35,579 bases of DNA from Planctomycetales bacterium. GTDB lineage: Bacteria; Planctomycetota; SBBH01. Made by a program: the position numbers and the translations under genes. The notes beneath the pieces were generated by a model, which was not told the origin of the DNA, did not search any database, and saw nothing but the letters and a program-made list of their open reading frames with translations. The stretch is taken from positions 1 through 35,579 of the forward strand of contig SBBH01000113.1 in assembly GCA_005239795.1 (NCBI GenBank), in the 5' to 3' direction. This document shows, piece after piece, positions 1 to 7,282 of this stretch (within the stretch, counting starts at the first letter, position 1; each line of letters opens with the position of its first letter).

Positions 1-107
1 CCCCTGTAAAGCGAAACGATGAAGACCACCGAGGCGGCCGCCCACAGAAGAGCGGCCCACCCCGGCCAGGGAGACAGGAATTCGAGCGCTCCGACGACCG
101 CGATCAC
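1..107 (-). CDS. membrane protein downstream of BatA (partial, N-terminus only)
   Basis: A reading frame begins with GTG at 107-105, overlapping the stop of the BatA-like gene in a GTGA junction, and runs off the window after 35 codons. An AGGGAGG Shine-Dalgarno lies about 7 nt upstream. The visible residues read like an N-terminal transmembrane segment (hydrophobic stretch with Trp, then LYRG). In planctomycete-type BatA operons the next gene is often a second large membrane protein with a von Willebrand A or glutamine-amidotransferase-like domain, and this start would fit one. That is inference from context; only the anchor is visible here. Confidence 0.6.
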   Translation of the reverse strand, partial: MIAVVGALEFLSPWPGWAALLWAAASVVFIVSLYR

Positions 108-2287
108 AGCGTCCCTCCCTTGCCGCGGCCGTGAACGGGCCGCCCGGCCCGCCAGGCCAGATACGACTCCACATAGAGAAAAGCCAGGATCAGAAAAAGG
201 AGCGATTGCGACAGGTCCGCCCCGCGGGCTTTTTCCGCGGAGATCCCCCAAGATCTCCCTGTCTCAAGGGGGAGGCCTGGAAGAAGCGCCTCGAGTTCGG
301 ACGTTTTCAGGCGCGTCAAATCCGATTCCCCCGGCGGCAATCCCACCGCGATCGGTATCTCCTCTCTCTCCCCCTGGAGTGCAAGCCGCCAGAGCCCCGA
401 CCGGTCCAAGGGGCCCGTAGCGACCTCCCACCCCGGCTGGGGCCCCTTTGCCTCCTCCTGGACAGGCGTCAGCTCGTAGCGCTCTCCCGCGGGGGAGACG
501 AGATTCGCACGACGCCCCACCGATTCCACAGGGATCTCCCAACGCAGAGACTCACCCCAGGCGAGATTCGCTCGGCTCTCGCTAGGCAGGGTAAGCTCCC
601 GGACGAGTTGATGAACCCAGGGAAGGAAAACCGGACGCGCGGGAAGATTCGTCCAGGAGGACGACACTCCCCCTCCCCAGACGAGCGCCGTCCCACGCCC
701 GACATCCCTGGCGACGAGGGCCGGCCCGGCGCCGTCAAAAGCCAGGAGAACACGGGCAAACGGCCCCTCCCCCTCCAGAACCCACCGGCGCCAGGCGGCC
801 ACCCTTCCCAAGTCGCCGCGCGCGACAGGGAAAGGGGCCAGGAACAACCCGGCGGCAGGTCCCGGAATGAGACGGAGCGGTCCTCCTGTTTCCCTCTCGA
901 CTTCCCTGGCCTCGATACGCGCCAGACGCGCCGGCAGGATTCCCGCCCCTGCCCGGTAGAGCTCGGCGTTGTAGAAATCGGCGTCGACCGAGCCCGCCGG
1001 AAAGAAGGCGACCCCTTTGCCACGACGCACGTACCGCTCCAGCGCCTCGACAGCCCTCTTGTCCAAGATCGGCACGTCCGCCAGAAGCAGGGCATCGAAC
1101 ACTGGCTCTCCCCGGCTGTTTTCGAGAGTGTCGGCAAGATCCCTCGCCAAGAGGGGGATTGCCTGAAAAGAGGTGAGGCCCGGCGCAGGAGACAAGGCAC
1201 ATTCGAGAAAGGATGTGGGCCGGGCGAGATCGGACGCGGCCTCCGGATTGTAGACGCACCCGATCCGGACCGAATCCTTCGCCGGGACGACCGCCGCGAG
1301 GCGATTGTCTCCTTCTAGAGGATCGGCCGGGACCGTCGCCATGACCTCGTGGAAACCGGGGCCGTCGAAGACGAGCGTCGCGTCGCAGGACACCGCCCCA
1401 TGCGGCGGGGGCGCGACCAGGCGGCTCTCCTTCTTAGTGCCGTCCACCCAGAAGGTCACGGGGACTTCCTGGGCGGAATCGGAAATCCCGCCGGAGCGAA
1501 AAATCGTCGCGCGCACCACCGCGGGGCGCCCCGGGGCGACCGGACCGTTGACAACCGCGAGCCCTGTGAGGCCGATGTTCGACGGCTGCCCGGCGCCGAC
1601 ATCTACGAAACCCACCGTTCCCTTTTCTTGAATCCTGCGGGCGAAATCGTTCCAGGCGCGCTCATTCCCATCCCCGAACGACCGCCTCTGCATGTCGGTG
1701 GCCACGAGAAAACGGACCTGGGGAAGCGAGAGCGTCTCGCATGCTTCCCATCCGGAAAAGAGCGCCGCCAGGAGGTCGGCGGGCCCCTCCGCCAGTTCCA
1801 TTTTTTCCACCTCTGCGGCCGCCTCAGGCATGTCCCCCGTGAAAGAGATCGCGCGGCCGGCCACGGGCGGCGCCGAAAGGACGAGAACCCGGTCCCCCGG
1901 AGAGAGGCTCCTGATCCAGGCGGCGGCTTCGCTCCGGAGGCGCTCCCAGAGGGGCGTCCCCTGCTCGCGGTATCCCAGGCTCATCGAGCGATCGAGCACC
2001 AGGACGAAATTCTGCGGGGCGCGCGCGAGGGCCGCGGCCACCTCCGACGAAAGATAGGGGCGCGCGAACGCCAGGGCCAGAAGCGCCAGCAGGAGCATCC
2101 GCACCGCCATCAGGAGAATTTGCGTCAGGCGGCGCCGGCTGGCGCTTCTCTCAACCGCCTCCTTCAGGAAACGCATCGCGGCCCAACGGAGGGTCACGTA
2201 GCGCCGGCGAAAAAAAAGATGAAGGACCACCGGGATGGCGACGGCCCCGAGCCCCCACAGCCATCCCGGATTTATAAAAAAGTTCAT
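104..2287 (-). CDS. BatA-type membrane protein with von Willebrand A domain (727 aa)
   Basis: The N-terminus has the double-transmembrane BatA domain: a first hydrophobic segment followed by LHLFFRRRY at residues 22-30, then a second segment near 55-75. A von Willebrand A-like domain follows, with the metal-site motif D-x-S-x-S visible as DRSMS at 99-103. The middle is a long periplasmic region, and a last transmembrane helix lies close to the C-terminus. BatA-family proteins work with MoxR AAA+ ATPases, probably as envelope chaperone or assembly systems; the client is unknown. The ATG overlaps the stop of the MoxR gene as ATGA, so the two are translationally coupled. In related operons a DUF58 gene normally sits between MoxR and BatA; it is absent here. 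The family call is firm and the cellular role uncertain. Confidence 0.85.
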   Translation of the reverse strand: MNFFINPGWLWGLGAVAIPVVLHLFFRRRYVTLRWAAMRFLKEAVERSASRRRLTQILLMAVRMLLLALLALAFARPYLSSEVAAALARAPQNFVLVLDRSMSLGYREQGTPLWERLRSEAAAWIRSLSPGDRVLVLSAPPVAGRAISFTGDMPEAAAEVEKMELAEGPADLLAALFSGWEACETLSLPQVRFLVATDMQRRSFGDGNERAWNDFARRIQEKGTVGFVDVGAGQPSNIGLTGLAVVNGPVAPGRPAVVRATIFRSGGISDSAQEVPVTFWVDGTKKESRLVAPPPHGAVSCDATLVFDGPGFHEVMATVPADPLEGDNRLAAVVPAKDSVRIGCVYNPEAASDLARPTSFLECALSPAPGLTSFQAIPLLARDLADTLENSRGEPVFDALLLADVPILDKRAVEALERYVRRGKGVAFFPAGSVDADFYNAELYRAGAGILPARLARIEAREVERETGGPLRLIPGPAAGLFLAPFPVARGDLGRVAAWRRWVLEGEGPFARVLLAFDGAGPALVARDVGRGTALVWGGGVSSSWTNLPARPVFLPWVHQLVRELTLPSESRANLAWGESLRWEIPVESVGRRANLVSPAGERYELTPVQEEAKGPQPGWEVATGPLDRSGLWRLALQGEREEIPIAVGLPPGESDLTRLKTSELEALLPGLPLETGRSWGISAEKARGADLSQSLLFLILAFLYVESYLAWRAGRPVHGRGKGGTL

Positions 2288-3324
2288 GCCAAGAGCCCCG
2301 CGAGCGCCGGGTGCTCCTCGATGGACCCCTGCACGAACGGAGACTGCGCCAGCACCCTGTCGATCACGGCGTCGGCGTCAAACCCCTCGGCGCGCGCCGA
2401 CCAGCGCAGGATGATCCGATGGCGCAGGACCGCCCGCGCGGCATCCGCGACATCTCCCGCAGAGGTGAAGCCGCGTCCGGAAAGAACCGCGCGGGCCTGA
2501 GCCGCCAGAAGCAAATCCCGCGCCGCCCGGGGGCTCGCCCCGCAGGCGATCGTGCGCTCCGTCAGCGCGGGGGCGGCACGGTCCTGGGGGCGCGTGGCGC
2601 GCACGACACGACAGACCGCGTCCAGGACATACAGCGGGATGGGAAGATCCCTCAGGGCTTCTCGCGCGCGGCAGACCGCCTCCCGGGATACAAGCGACGG
2701 CCGAGACTCTAACGGCCCGGTCCACCGGGCGATCTGGCGCTCCTCTTCCTCCTTGGGATAGTCGATCTCGATCTTCATCAGGAAACGGTCACACTGGGCG
2801 GCCGGGAGCGGGTAGGTCCCCTCCTGCTCGATCGGGTTCTCGGTCGCCAGCACGATGAACGGATCCGGGAGGGGGTAGGTCACTCCCCCCACCGTGACTT
2901 GGCGCTCTTCCATCGCCTCCAAGAGCGCCGCCTGGGTCTTCGGGGGGGCCCGGTTGATCTCGTCGGCCAAGACCAGGTTAGCAAAGAGCGGCCCCGGCAT
3001 GAATTTCTCACGCCGGTCCCCCGTGGCGGGATCCCCCAGGATCACCTCGGTCCCCACCAGATCGCTCGGCAGAAGATCCGGCGTGAACTGGATCCGCCGG
3101 AACGAAAGCGACATTGCCTGCGCGACCGTTCTGGCCAAGAGGGTCTTCCCGAGCCCCGGCACTCCCTCGATCAGGGCATGTCCCCCGCAGAGGATGCATG
3201 CCAGAAGCTCCTCCACGGCCCCGCTCTGCCCGACGATCGCGCGGGCGATCTCCTGGCGCAACGCCAAAGCCGCCCGGCGGGCCGCCTCGAAAGGATCTTC
3301 CTCGACAGGATCGCGCACCGTCAT
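2284..3324 (-). CDS. MoxR-family AAA+ ATPase (346 aa)
   Basis: This is a cytosolic MoxR ATPase. Walker A is GVPGLGKT (54-61), Walker B is LVLADE (117-122), and the family stretch with ATENPIEQEGTYPLP and a downstream DRF motif follows, then the lid domain. I take the ATG at 3324-3322, which overlaps the upstream stop as ATGA; the frame is open 51 codons further up, but that part lies inside the preceding gene. The length of about 346 residues is normal for the family. MoxR proteins act as chaperone-like ATPases for proteins with a von Willebrand A domain, and the next gene encodes one, so the pair very probably acts together on envelope proteins or on other products of this operon. Confidence 0.93.
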   Translation of the reverse strand: MTVRDPVEEDPFEAARRAALALRQEIARAIVGQSGAVEELLACILCGGHALIEGVPGLGKTLLARTVAQAMSLSFRRIQFTPDLLPSDLVGTEVILGDPATGDRREKFMPGPLFANLVLADEINRAPPKTQAALLEAMEERQVTVGGVTYPLPDPFIVLATENPIEQEGTYPLPAAQCDRFLMKIEIDYPKEEEERQIARWTGPLESRPSLVSREAVCRAREALRDLPIPLYVLDAVCRVVRATRPQDRAAPALTERTIACGASPRAARDLLLAAQARAVLSGRGFTSAGDVADAARAVLRHRIILRWSARAEGFDADAVIDRVLAQSPFVQGSIEEHPALAGLLA

Positions 3325-4421
3325 CGCTGGAAGATCGGAAGGTACCGATAGGGGATCTGCAGAATTAGACACGCTATCGACGTGGCATAAACGGGGTCGA
3401 CGGCATCGGCCCAGGCTCCGTCGGGGCGCTGGAGGATGACGATCTCGTCCCGGGTTCTGGCAAACCATCGCTCCCAACGCTCCCCGCCGGCCTGGAACAT
3501 CGCCTGGGCTGCGTAATAATTGCCGTAGAAATAGTCGAACCGGACGGTGGAGCCCGGCCGCGGGCCGCCGCGGCCCCAGGGGGCGATCTCCGCGCGGTTC
3601 TGGGGGCGCTCCAGGAACGCCAGCCCTTGGTCCAGGATCGGATCATGGTAGATCCCCAAGCCGTAGAGGGCCGTCAGCCCCGCCGCCGTGAGGGAATAGG
3701 TCACGCGGTTGTGGCTCGACTCGGCATGTGCCGGCTGGTACTTGAACCCCCCCGAGAGCCACGGCTCCCCCGGCATCTGCTTCACATGGCTTCGCCGGAT
3801 GTAATCCAAGGCGCGCTGGATCGTTTCGGCGGGGACGTGCAGGCCGTTGTTGCGCGCGACCCGGAGGGCCTGCACGACGCAGACCGTGACGGAGATGTCC
3901 GAATCCCGGTCCATCGGGAGGTAGCGCCATCCCCCTTCCTCGTTCTGCGAACGCACAAGGAGATTCACGACGGCTTTCAGCTTCTCCCGGACCTCGGGAT
4001 TCTCCGATTCTCCGTAGAGCTCCCCCAGGAAAAGCGCCGCGAACGAACAGCTGTACATCCGCGTGTTGGGGCTTCCGATCCATCCGTCGGGGCCGGCGCA
4101 GGACAGGACGTACGCGAGCCCCTTTTCGACGACAGAGCCGTAGCGCCCGCGTCCGGGCGTGTTCCCCCCGGCCAGGAACGCCAGGCATGCGACCGAGGTA
4201 ATCCCCACATGGGGCCCGCTCCACTGAACCGAATAGCTGTCCCCGACTTTCGCCCCCACAGAGGCCGACCAGGAGCCATCCAGGTTCTGGAGACGCGCCA
4301 GGATTTGAAGCCCCTTGTCCACGGCTTCCCGGGACGCGCTCGTCATCTCCTCCGCGGAGGCCCCAGCTGGAAAACCCGTGAGCGCCGCATAAACAGAAAT
4401 CCCAGAAAGAAATCGTTTCAT
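3321..4421 (-). CDS. exported terpenoid-cyclase-fold (squalene cyclase/prenyltransferase repeat) protein (366 aa)
   Basis: The protein starts MKRFLSG with a signal peptide ending near AGASA. It then shows repeated alpha/alpha-toroid segments of the squalene-hopene-cyclase/prenyltransferase type, each with a DGSW-, DGWI- or EGGW-like turn followed by paired helices. Length and repeats fit the secreted 'prenyltransferase/squalene oxidase repeat' proteins common in planctomycetes rather than a true cyclase. A canonical DxDD catalytic motif is not seen; the nearest string is DRDSD in the middle of the protein. The start ATG overlaps the upstream stop as ATGA, and the gene overlaps moxR in the same way. 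A non-enzymatic binding or scaffold role is likely but unproven. Confidence 0.8.
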   Translation of the reverse strand: MKRFLSGISVYAALTGFPAGASAEEMTSASREAVDKGLQILARLQNLDGSWSASVGAKVGDSYSVQWSGPHVGITSVACLAFLAGGNTPGRGRYGSVVEKGLAYVLSCAGPDGWIGSPNTRMYSCSFAALFLGELYGESENPEVREKLKAVVNLLVRSQNEEGGWRYLPMDRDSDISVTVCVVQALRVARNNGLHVPAETIQRALDYIRRSHVKQMPGEPWLSGGFKYQPAHAESSHNRVTYSLTAAGLTALYGLGIYHDPILDQGLAFLERPQNRAEIAPWGRGGPRPGSTVRFDYFYGNYYAAQAMFQAGGERWERWFARTRDEIVILQRPDGAWADAVDPVYATSIACLILQIPYRYLPIFQR

Positions 4422-6523
4422 TTCGCCAGCTCCTCGACCGCTTCGACCATTTTCCAGGCGGCCGCGCTGCGAAAAGAGAGCACGACGCCGCCACGCCCCT
4501 CCACGGCAACGGGGCCGACGCACGGGAGGTCCTCCGCGAGGCAGACGATCCGTCCCGTGGCCGCGTCAAGCCCCGTCAGGCGCCCGTCGGCTAAAAAATA
4601 GAACCGGCCGGCGCTGGCTGAACCGGGATGGACACAGCGGGCCCGCAGGACCGAACGCCACCGGACCCGGCCGTCGGCGAGCGCCAGCCCCACCGCGTCG
4701 TCGCGGCCGACGACGCAGAGGGTTTCCGTAAGCGGATCCGCGAGAAAAAACGAAGCCCGCCGCCCCTCGTAGCGCCACAGCATCCGGCCCGTCGCGGCAT
4801 CGAGGACATAAAGATAGCGCGAATCGGTCGGCGCCACCACGAGGCGCGGCCCCACCACGGCGGGAGGGAGCGCCTTCCAATCCGACAGGCGCGGCTCGAT
4901 GTTGTACATTCGCGTCTCCTGGTTCTCCTGGGGGATCTGGTCGTACTGGAAAAGCCAGAGGGGTGCCCCCTTTTCCGGATCGAGCGCCGCCACGACACCG
5001 AGGTTAGTCGAGACGAAAAGCCTCCCCGCGTCCAGAACCGGCGTAGAGGCAACCGATTCCCGGATCGGACGCCCGAAATAATTCATCTCCTGCTGGCCGG
5101 AACAGAGGAAGGTGCGCCAGAGGGGCTTGCCGTCGACGGCCGAAAAGGCGGCGATGTGGGAGGCGAAGAGCCCCTTAAAAGTCATCGCCGGCGCGTACAC
5201 GACGCCGCCCGATACCAGGGGGATGGCCGGGAAGGAAAATTCTTCCGAGAACGGCGCGCCGGCCCTGGCGGCCGCCTCCTTGGCCCGCCAAAGCACCTTG
5301 GCATTTTTGAGGTCCCAGCAAAAAAGATCCTGCGTGGGAAGCGATACCATGGCGGCGATACGCGAATCAAAACTCGGCCGGACGTCCGGAAGATTTCCCC
5401 AGGCGCGCGCACCGTCGCAGGCCGTCCCGTGCAAGACCTGGGGACCATAGCCAATGCCGTAAGAGGCGGGCGCAGGAAGGCTCTGCGCGAGAAGCTTCCC
5501 GGTGGCTCGATCGAAAACTGTCAGGCGGCAGCCGTCTGACAGGAGGAGGCGCTCTCCGGCGAGACAGGGAAGCATCGGAGCCGGGAGCATCAGCTCCTGT
5601 TCGAAAAGGGGATCTCTGCGAGCCGGGGAGATCTCCTCGAACCGCCCTTCCCAGAGGGTTTCAACGGAGAGGACCGGACGCTGGGGAATGCTCTCGGCCG
5701 CTTCCCTCAGGATCCGTTTTTCGATCTCCTCGGCCCGTTTTTTCCAGGCCCCGGCGCCCTGGGTTCCCTCCCCATCCGCCTCGGAGCGCTCGCGTTCACC
5801 GCGGATCCAACGGAGCCACGGCAGATTCCCCGCGCGAGCCGCCTCCTCGAGAAAGGCGGTCCAGGCTGCCTCGTCCATGATGCCAGCGAGGCCCGTTCCC
5901 GCCGCCGCCTCCGAGAGCTCCCGCGCCGCCGTGGCAAAATCTCCTTCGGAAAGCGCGATCTTGACGAGCGCCGCGCGGGCCGCCTGCCCAGCCGGCGCGG
6001 CCTCATACCGGCGCGCCACCTCGCGCAACCTCCCGGCGTCGCGGCGCTTCACCGCCTCTTGAAAAAGCTTGCGCGCCGCGGCCTCATTCTGGGACGCGTA
6101 GACCTGTACCAGCGGTTCAGGCCCTTCCCGGATCATCCGCTGGGCGAGGCTCCGGGCGCTCGGCACGACCCGCGGGTCTTTTTCGGGGTCGGGATCAGCC
6201 GCAAGCGGCGCGTCCTTGCGGTCGCATAGTTTCTGCAGGATCGCTGCCGCCAGACGCCAGTCGGCCGCGCCAATCGCGCTCTGGGCCTCCTTCAGGGACT
6301 CCTCGGCCGCGCGATCCCGTGCGAGGATCAGGGTGTCCCCCCAACTCCGGAGGCCTTCCCCCCCCGTGTCAGCCACGGTGTCGCGGAGCTCTCGCAAGCG
6401 CGCCTGTTCCTCCGCCAGGAGATCCTCCCATGAGGGGCGCGCAACCGGATCGCCTTCTTCCTCGGCGCGGGCGCACGTCGATCCCGCGAGCAAGGCGAAA
6501 AACAGCGTCAGGAGGATCCTCAT
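4418..6523 (-). CDS. secreted PQQ-type beta-propeller protein with N-terminal helical region (701 aa)
   Basis: A signal peptide (MRILLTLFFALLAG, cleavage near ARA) is followed by about 240 residues of charged, helical, TPR-like sequence. The C-terminal half is a quinoprotein-like propeller with repeated blades of the form 'LDAATGRMLWRYEG' and 'ALDPEKGAPLWLFQYDQ'. These blades are typical of PQQ-repeat proteins, many of which, like BamB, are scaffolds rather than dehydrogenases; no cofactor-site residues can be assigned by eye. The gene overlaps both neighbours by ATGA junctions, so it is a core member of the envelope operon. A role in assembly or protein-protein contact in the periplasm is the most likely reading. 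Confidence 0.82.
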   Translation of the reverse strand: MRILLTLFFALLAGSTCARAEEEGDPVARPSWEDLLAEEQARLRELRDTVADTGGEGLRSWGDTLILARDRAAEESLKEAQSAIGAADWRLAAAILQKLCDRKDAPLAADPDPEKDPRVVPSARSLAQRMIREGPEPLVQVYASQNEAAARKLFQEAVKRRDAGRLREVARRYEAAPAGQAARAALVKIALSEGDFATAARELSEAAAGTGLAGIMDEAAWTAFLEEAARAGNLPWLRWIRGERERSEADGEGTQGAGAWKKRAEEIEKRILREAAESIPQRPVLSVETLWEGRFEEISPARRDPLFEQELMLPAPMLPCLAGERLLLSDGCRLTVFDRATGKLLAQSLPAPASYGIGYGPQVLHGTACDGARAWGNLPDVRPSFDSRIAAMVSLPTQDLFCWDLKNAKVLWRAKEAAARAGAPFSEEFSFPAIPLVSGGVVYAPAMTFKGLFASHIAAFSAVDGKPLWRTFLCSGQQEMNYFGRPIRESVASTPVLDAGRLFVSTNLGVVAALDPEKGAPLWLFQYDQIPQENQETRMYNIEPRLSDWKALPPAVVGPRLVVAPTDSRYLYVLDAATGRMLWRYEGRRASFFLADPLTETLCVVGRDDAVGLALADGRVRWRSVLRARCVHPGSASAGRFYFLADGRLTGLDAATGRIVCLAEDLPCVGPVAVEGRGGVVLSFRSAAAWKMVEAVEELAK

Positions 6524-6912
6524 TTCTTGTCCAGTTCCTTCTCTGCCTCCTCCTGGACCCGTTTGTAGTACTCGCGCGTCAACCCCTCGTAGGCGGGGAC
6601 AAACTCCTCCTGCGTGGCGCTGGTCATCTCGTCCCGGAACTTGTCGGGCAGGTTTCCCCAGGGGCGCGACGTCCCGCCGGCCGACCGGAGTTTCTCTAAG
6701 AAGCGGTGTCGGTATTCGGCGCTATAGATGTCCCGGGCCGGATCGCTCGCCGGCGCATTCTGGGGCTTTTCGCCCGTTTTTTGAGGATCTTCCCCGTGCT
6801 GCGGGACGGGGTTAGAGGCCTGTTTTTGAGACTCAGAACCGGAGCCGCTTTCCGAAGATTCCTGTTTCTGTGTCGGATCCCCGCCGGGGATCGGGACCGG
6901 CGTGCTATTCGG
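6520..6912 (-). pseudogene. C-terminal half of a secreted operon protein, cut off by an in-frame TGA
   Basis: Directly after the TGA at 6915-6913 the same frame stays open for 130 more codons, to a TGA at 6522-6520 that overlaps the ATG of the propeller gene as ATGA, like the other junctions of this operon. There is no ATG, GTG or TTG in frame near its beginning; the first in-frame TTG is at 6582 and the first ATG at 6627. It therefore cannot be an ordinary separate gene. The translation has a Ser/Gln/Pro-rich linker, then a conserved-looking end with RPWGNLPDKFRDEM and a following EEF..AYEGLTREYYKR. That 'WG-LP' plus 'YEGL-REYY' ending is what I recall from short secreted proteins in related operons. 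A nonsense mutation, stop-codon readthrough or a single-base sequence error are all possible. Confidence 0.7.
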
Positions 6913-7260
6913 TCACCCTTTCTGCAGCTTCAAGACGAGCCGAGCCAAGTCCTCCTCAATCTCCTTCTGACGCGTCTGGATCCCTTTGAAAAGCTGCGGC
7001 GCGCCGGCGTTTCCTTCTTCCGGCCTCTTTTTCGCGGTCTCCTGGAGCCATGTCTGGGCCGACTCCTCGACGCGGCTCATCTTGCGCAAGGCCTTCCGAA
7101 GGCTCTCAGCGGGGGTTTCCCCCTCATCCTTGGCGAACGGCTCTTCTTCAGCAACAGCGCCCGTGAAAGCCAACAACGCAACAATGGCACTGCACGAAAT
7201 GCGAAATGCGAAATGCGAAATGCGCCGGCGAGACCATGCGTCCTCTTGCGCATGACGCAT
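6913..7260 (-). CDS. secreted helical protein, prematurely ended; N-terminus built from a heptad repeat
   Basis: The frame has a signal-like N-terminus whose hydrophobic core (SAIVALLAFTGAVA, before EEE) precedes about 85 mostly helical, Lys/Glu-rich residues ending ARLVLKLQKG. It then hits TGA, while the frame continues as the pseudogene entry at 6520-6912. I place the start at the ATG 7260-7258; the frame is open up to an ATG at 7305-7303, inside the end of the preceding gene. Either way the start and the basic n-region of the signal peptide are encoded by the heptad array at 7196-7277, and no Shine-Dalgarno is visible. This is the only junction in the operon where the ATGA or GTGA overlap is lost. 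The intact product was probably about 245 residues; its function is unknown. Confidence 0.6.
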   Translation of the reverse strand: MRHAQEDAWSRRRISHFAFRISCSAIVALLAFTGAVAEEEPFAKDEGETPAESLRKALRKMSRVEESAQTWLQETAKKRPEEGNAGAPQLFKGIQTRQKEIEEDLARLVLKLQKG

Positions 7261-7277
7261 GACGCATGACGCATGAC
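7196..7277. repeat. paired heptad-repeat element (4 x 7 bp, spacer, 4 x 7 bp)
   Basis: Four exact copies of GAAATGC occupy 7196-7223 and four exact copies of GCATGAC occupy 7250-7277, with a 26-bp spacer. Read antiparallel, a unit of one arm pairs with a unit of the other at five of seven positions, so the element could fold as a periodically bulged hairpin. It begins 5 nt after the TAG of the coiled-coil gene (7285-7283) and encodes the N-terminus of the next frame. Confidence 0.9.
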
Positions 7278-7282
7278 GGTTT

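Noticed and set aside
131..1318. Long plus-strand open frame opposite the BatA gene
   Set aside because: It is a Pro/Arg-rich shadow of the real minus-strand gene, caused by high GC; no domain, start site or coupling supports it.
3321..4421. True squalene-hopene cyclase
   Set aside because: The protein is about half the usual cyclase length, exported, and has no DxDD motif.
6913..6915. TGA read as selenocysteine
   Set aside because: The codon is at the start of a Ser/Gln/Pro linker with no redox motif and no obvious SECIS hairpin after it; readthrough, mutation or error are simpler.
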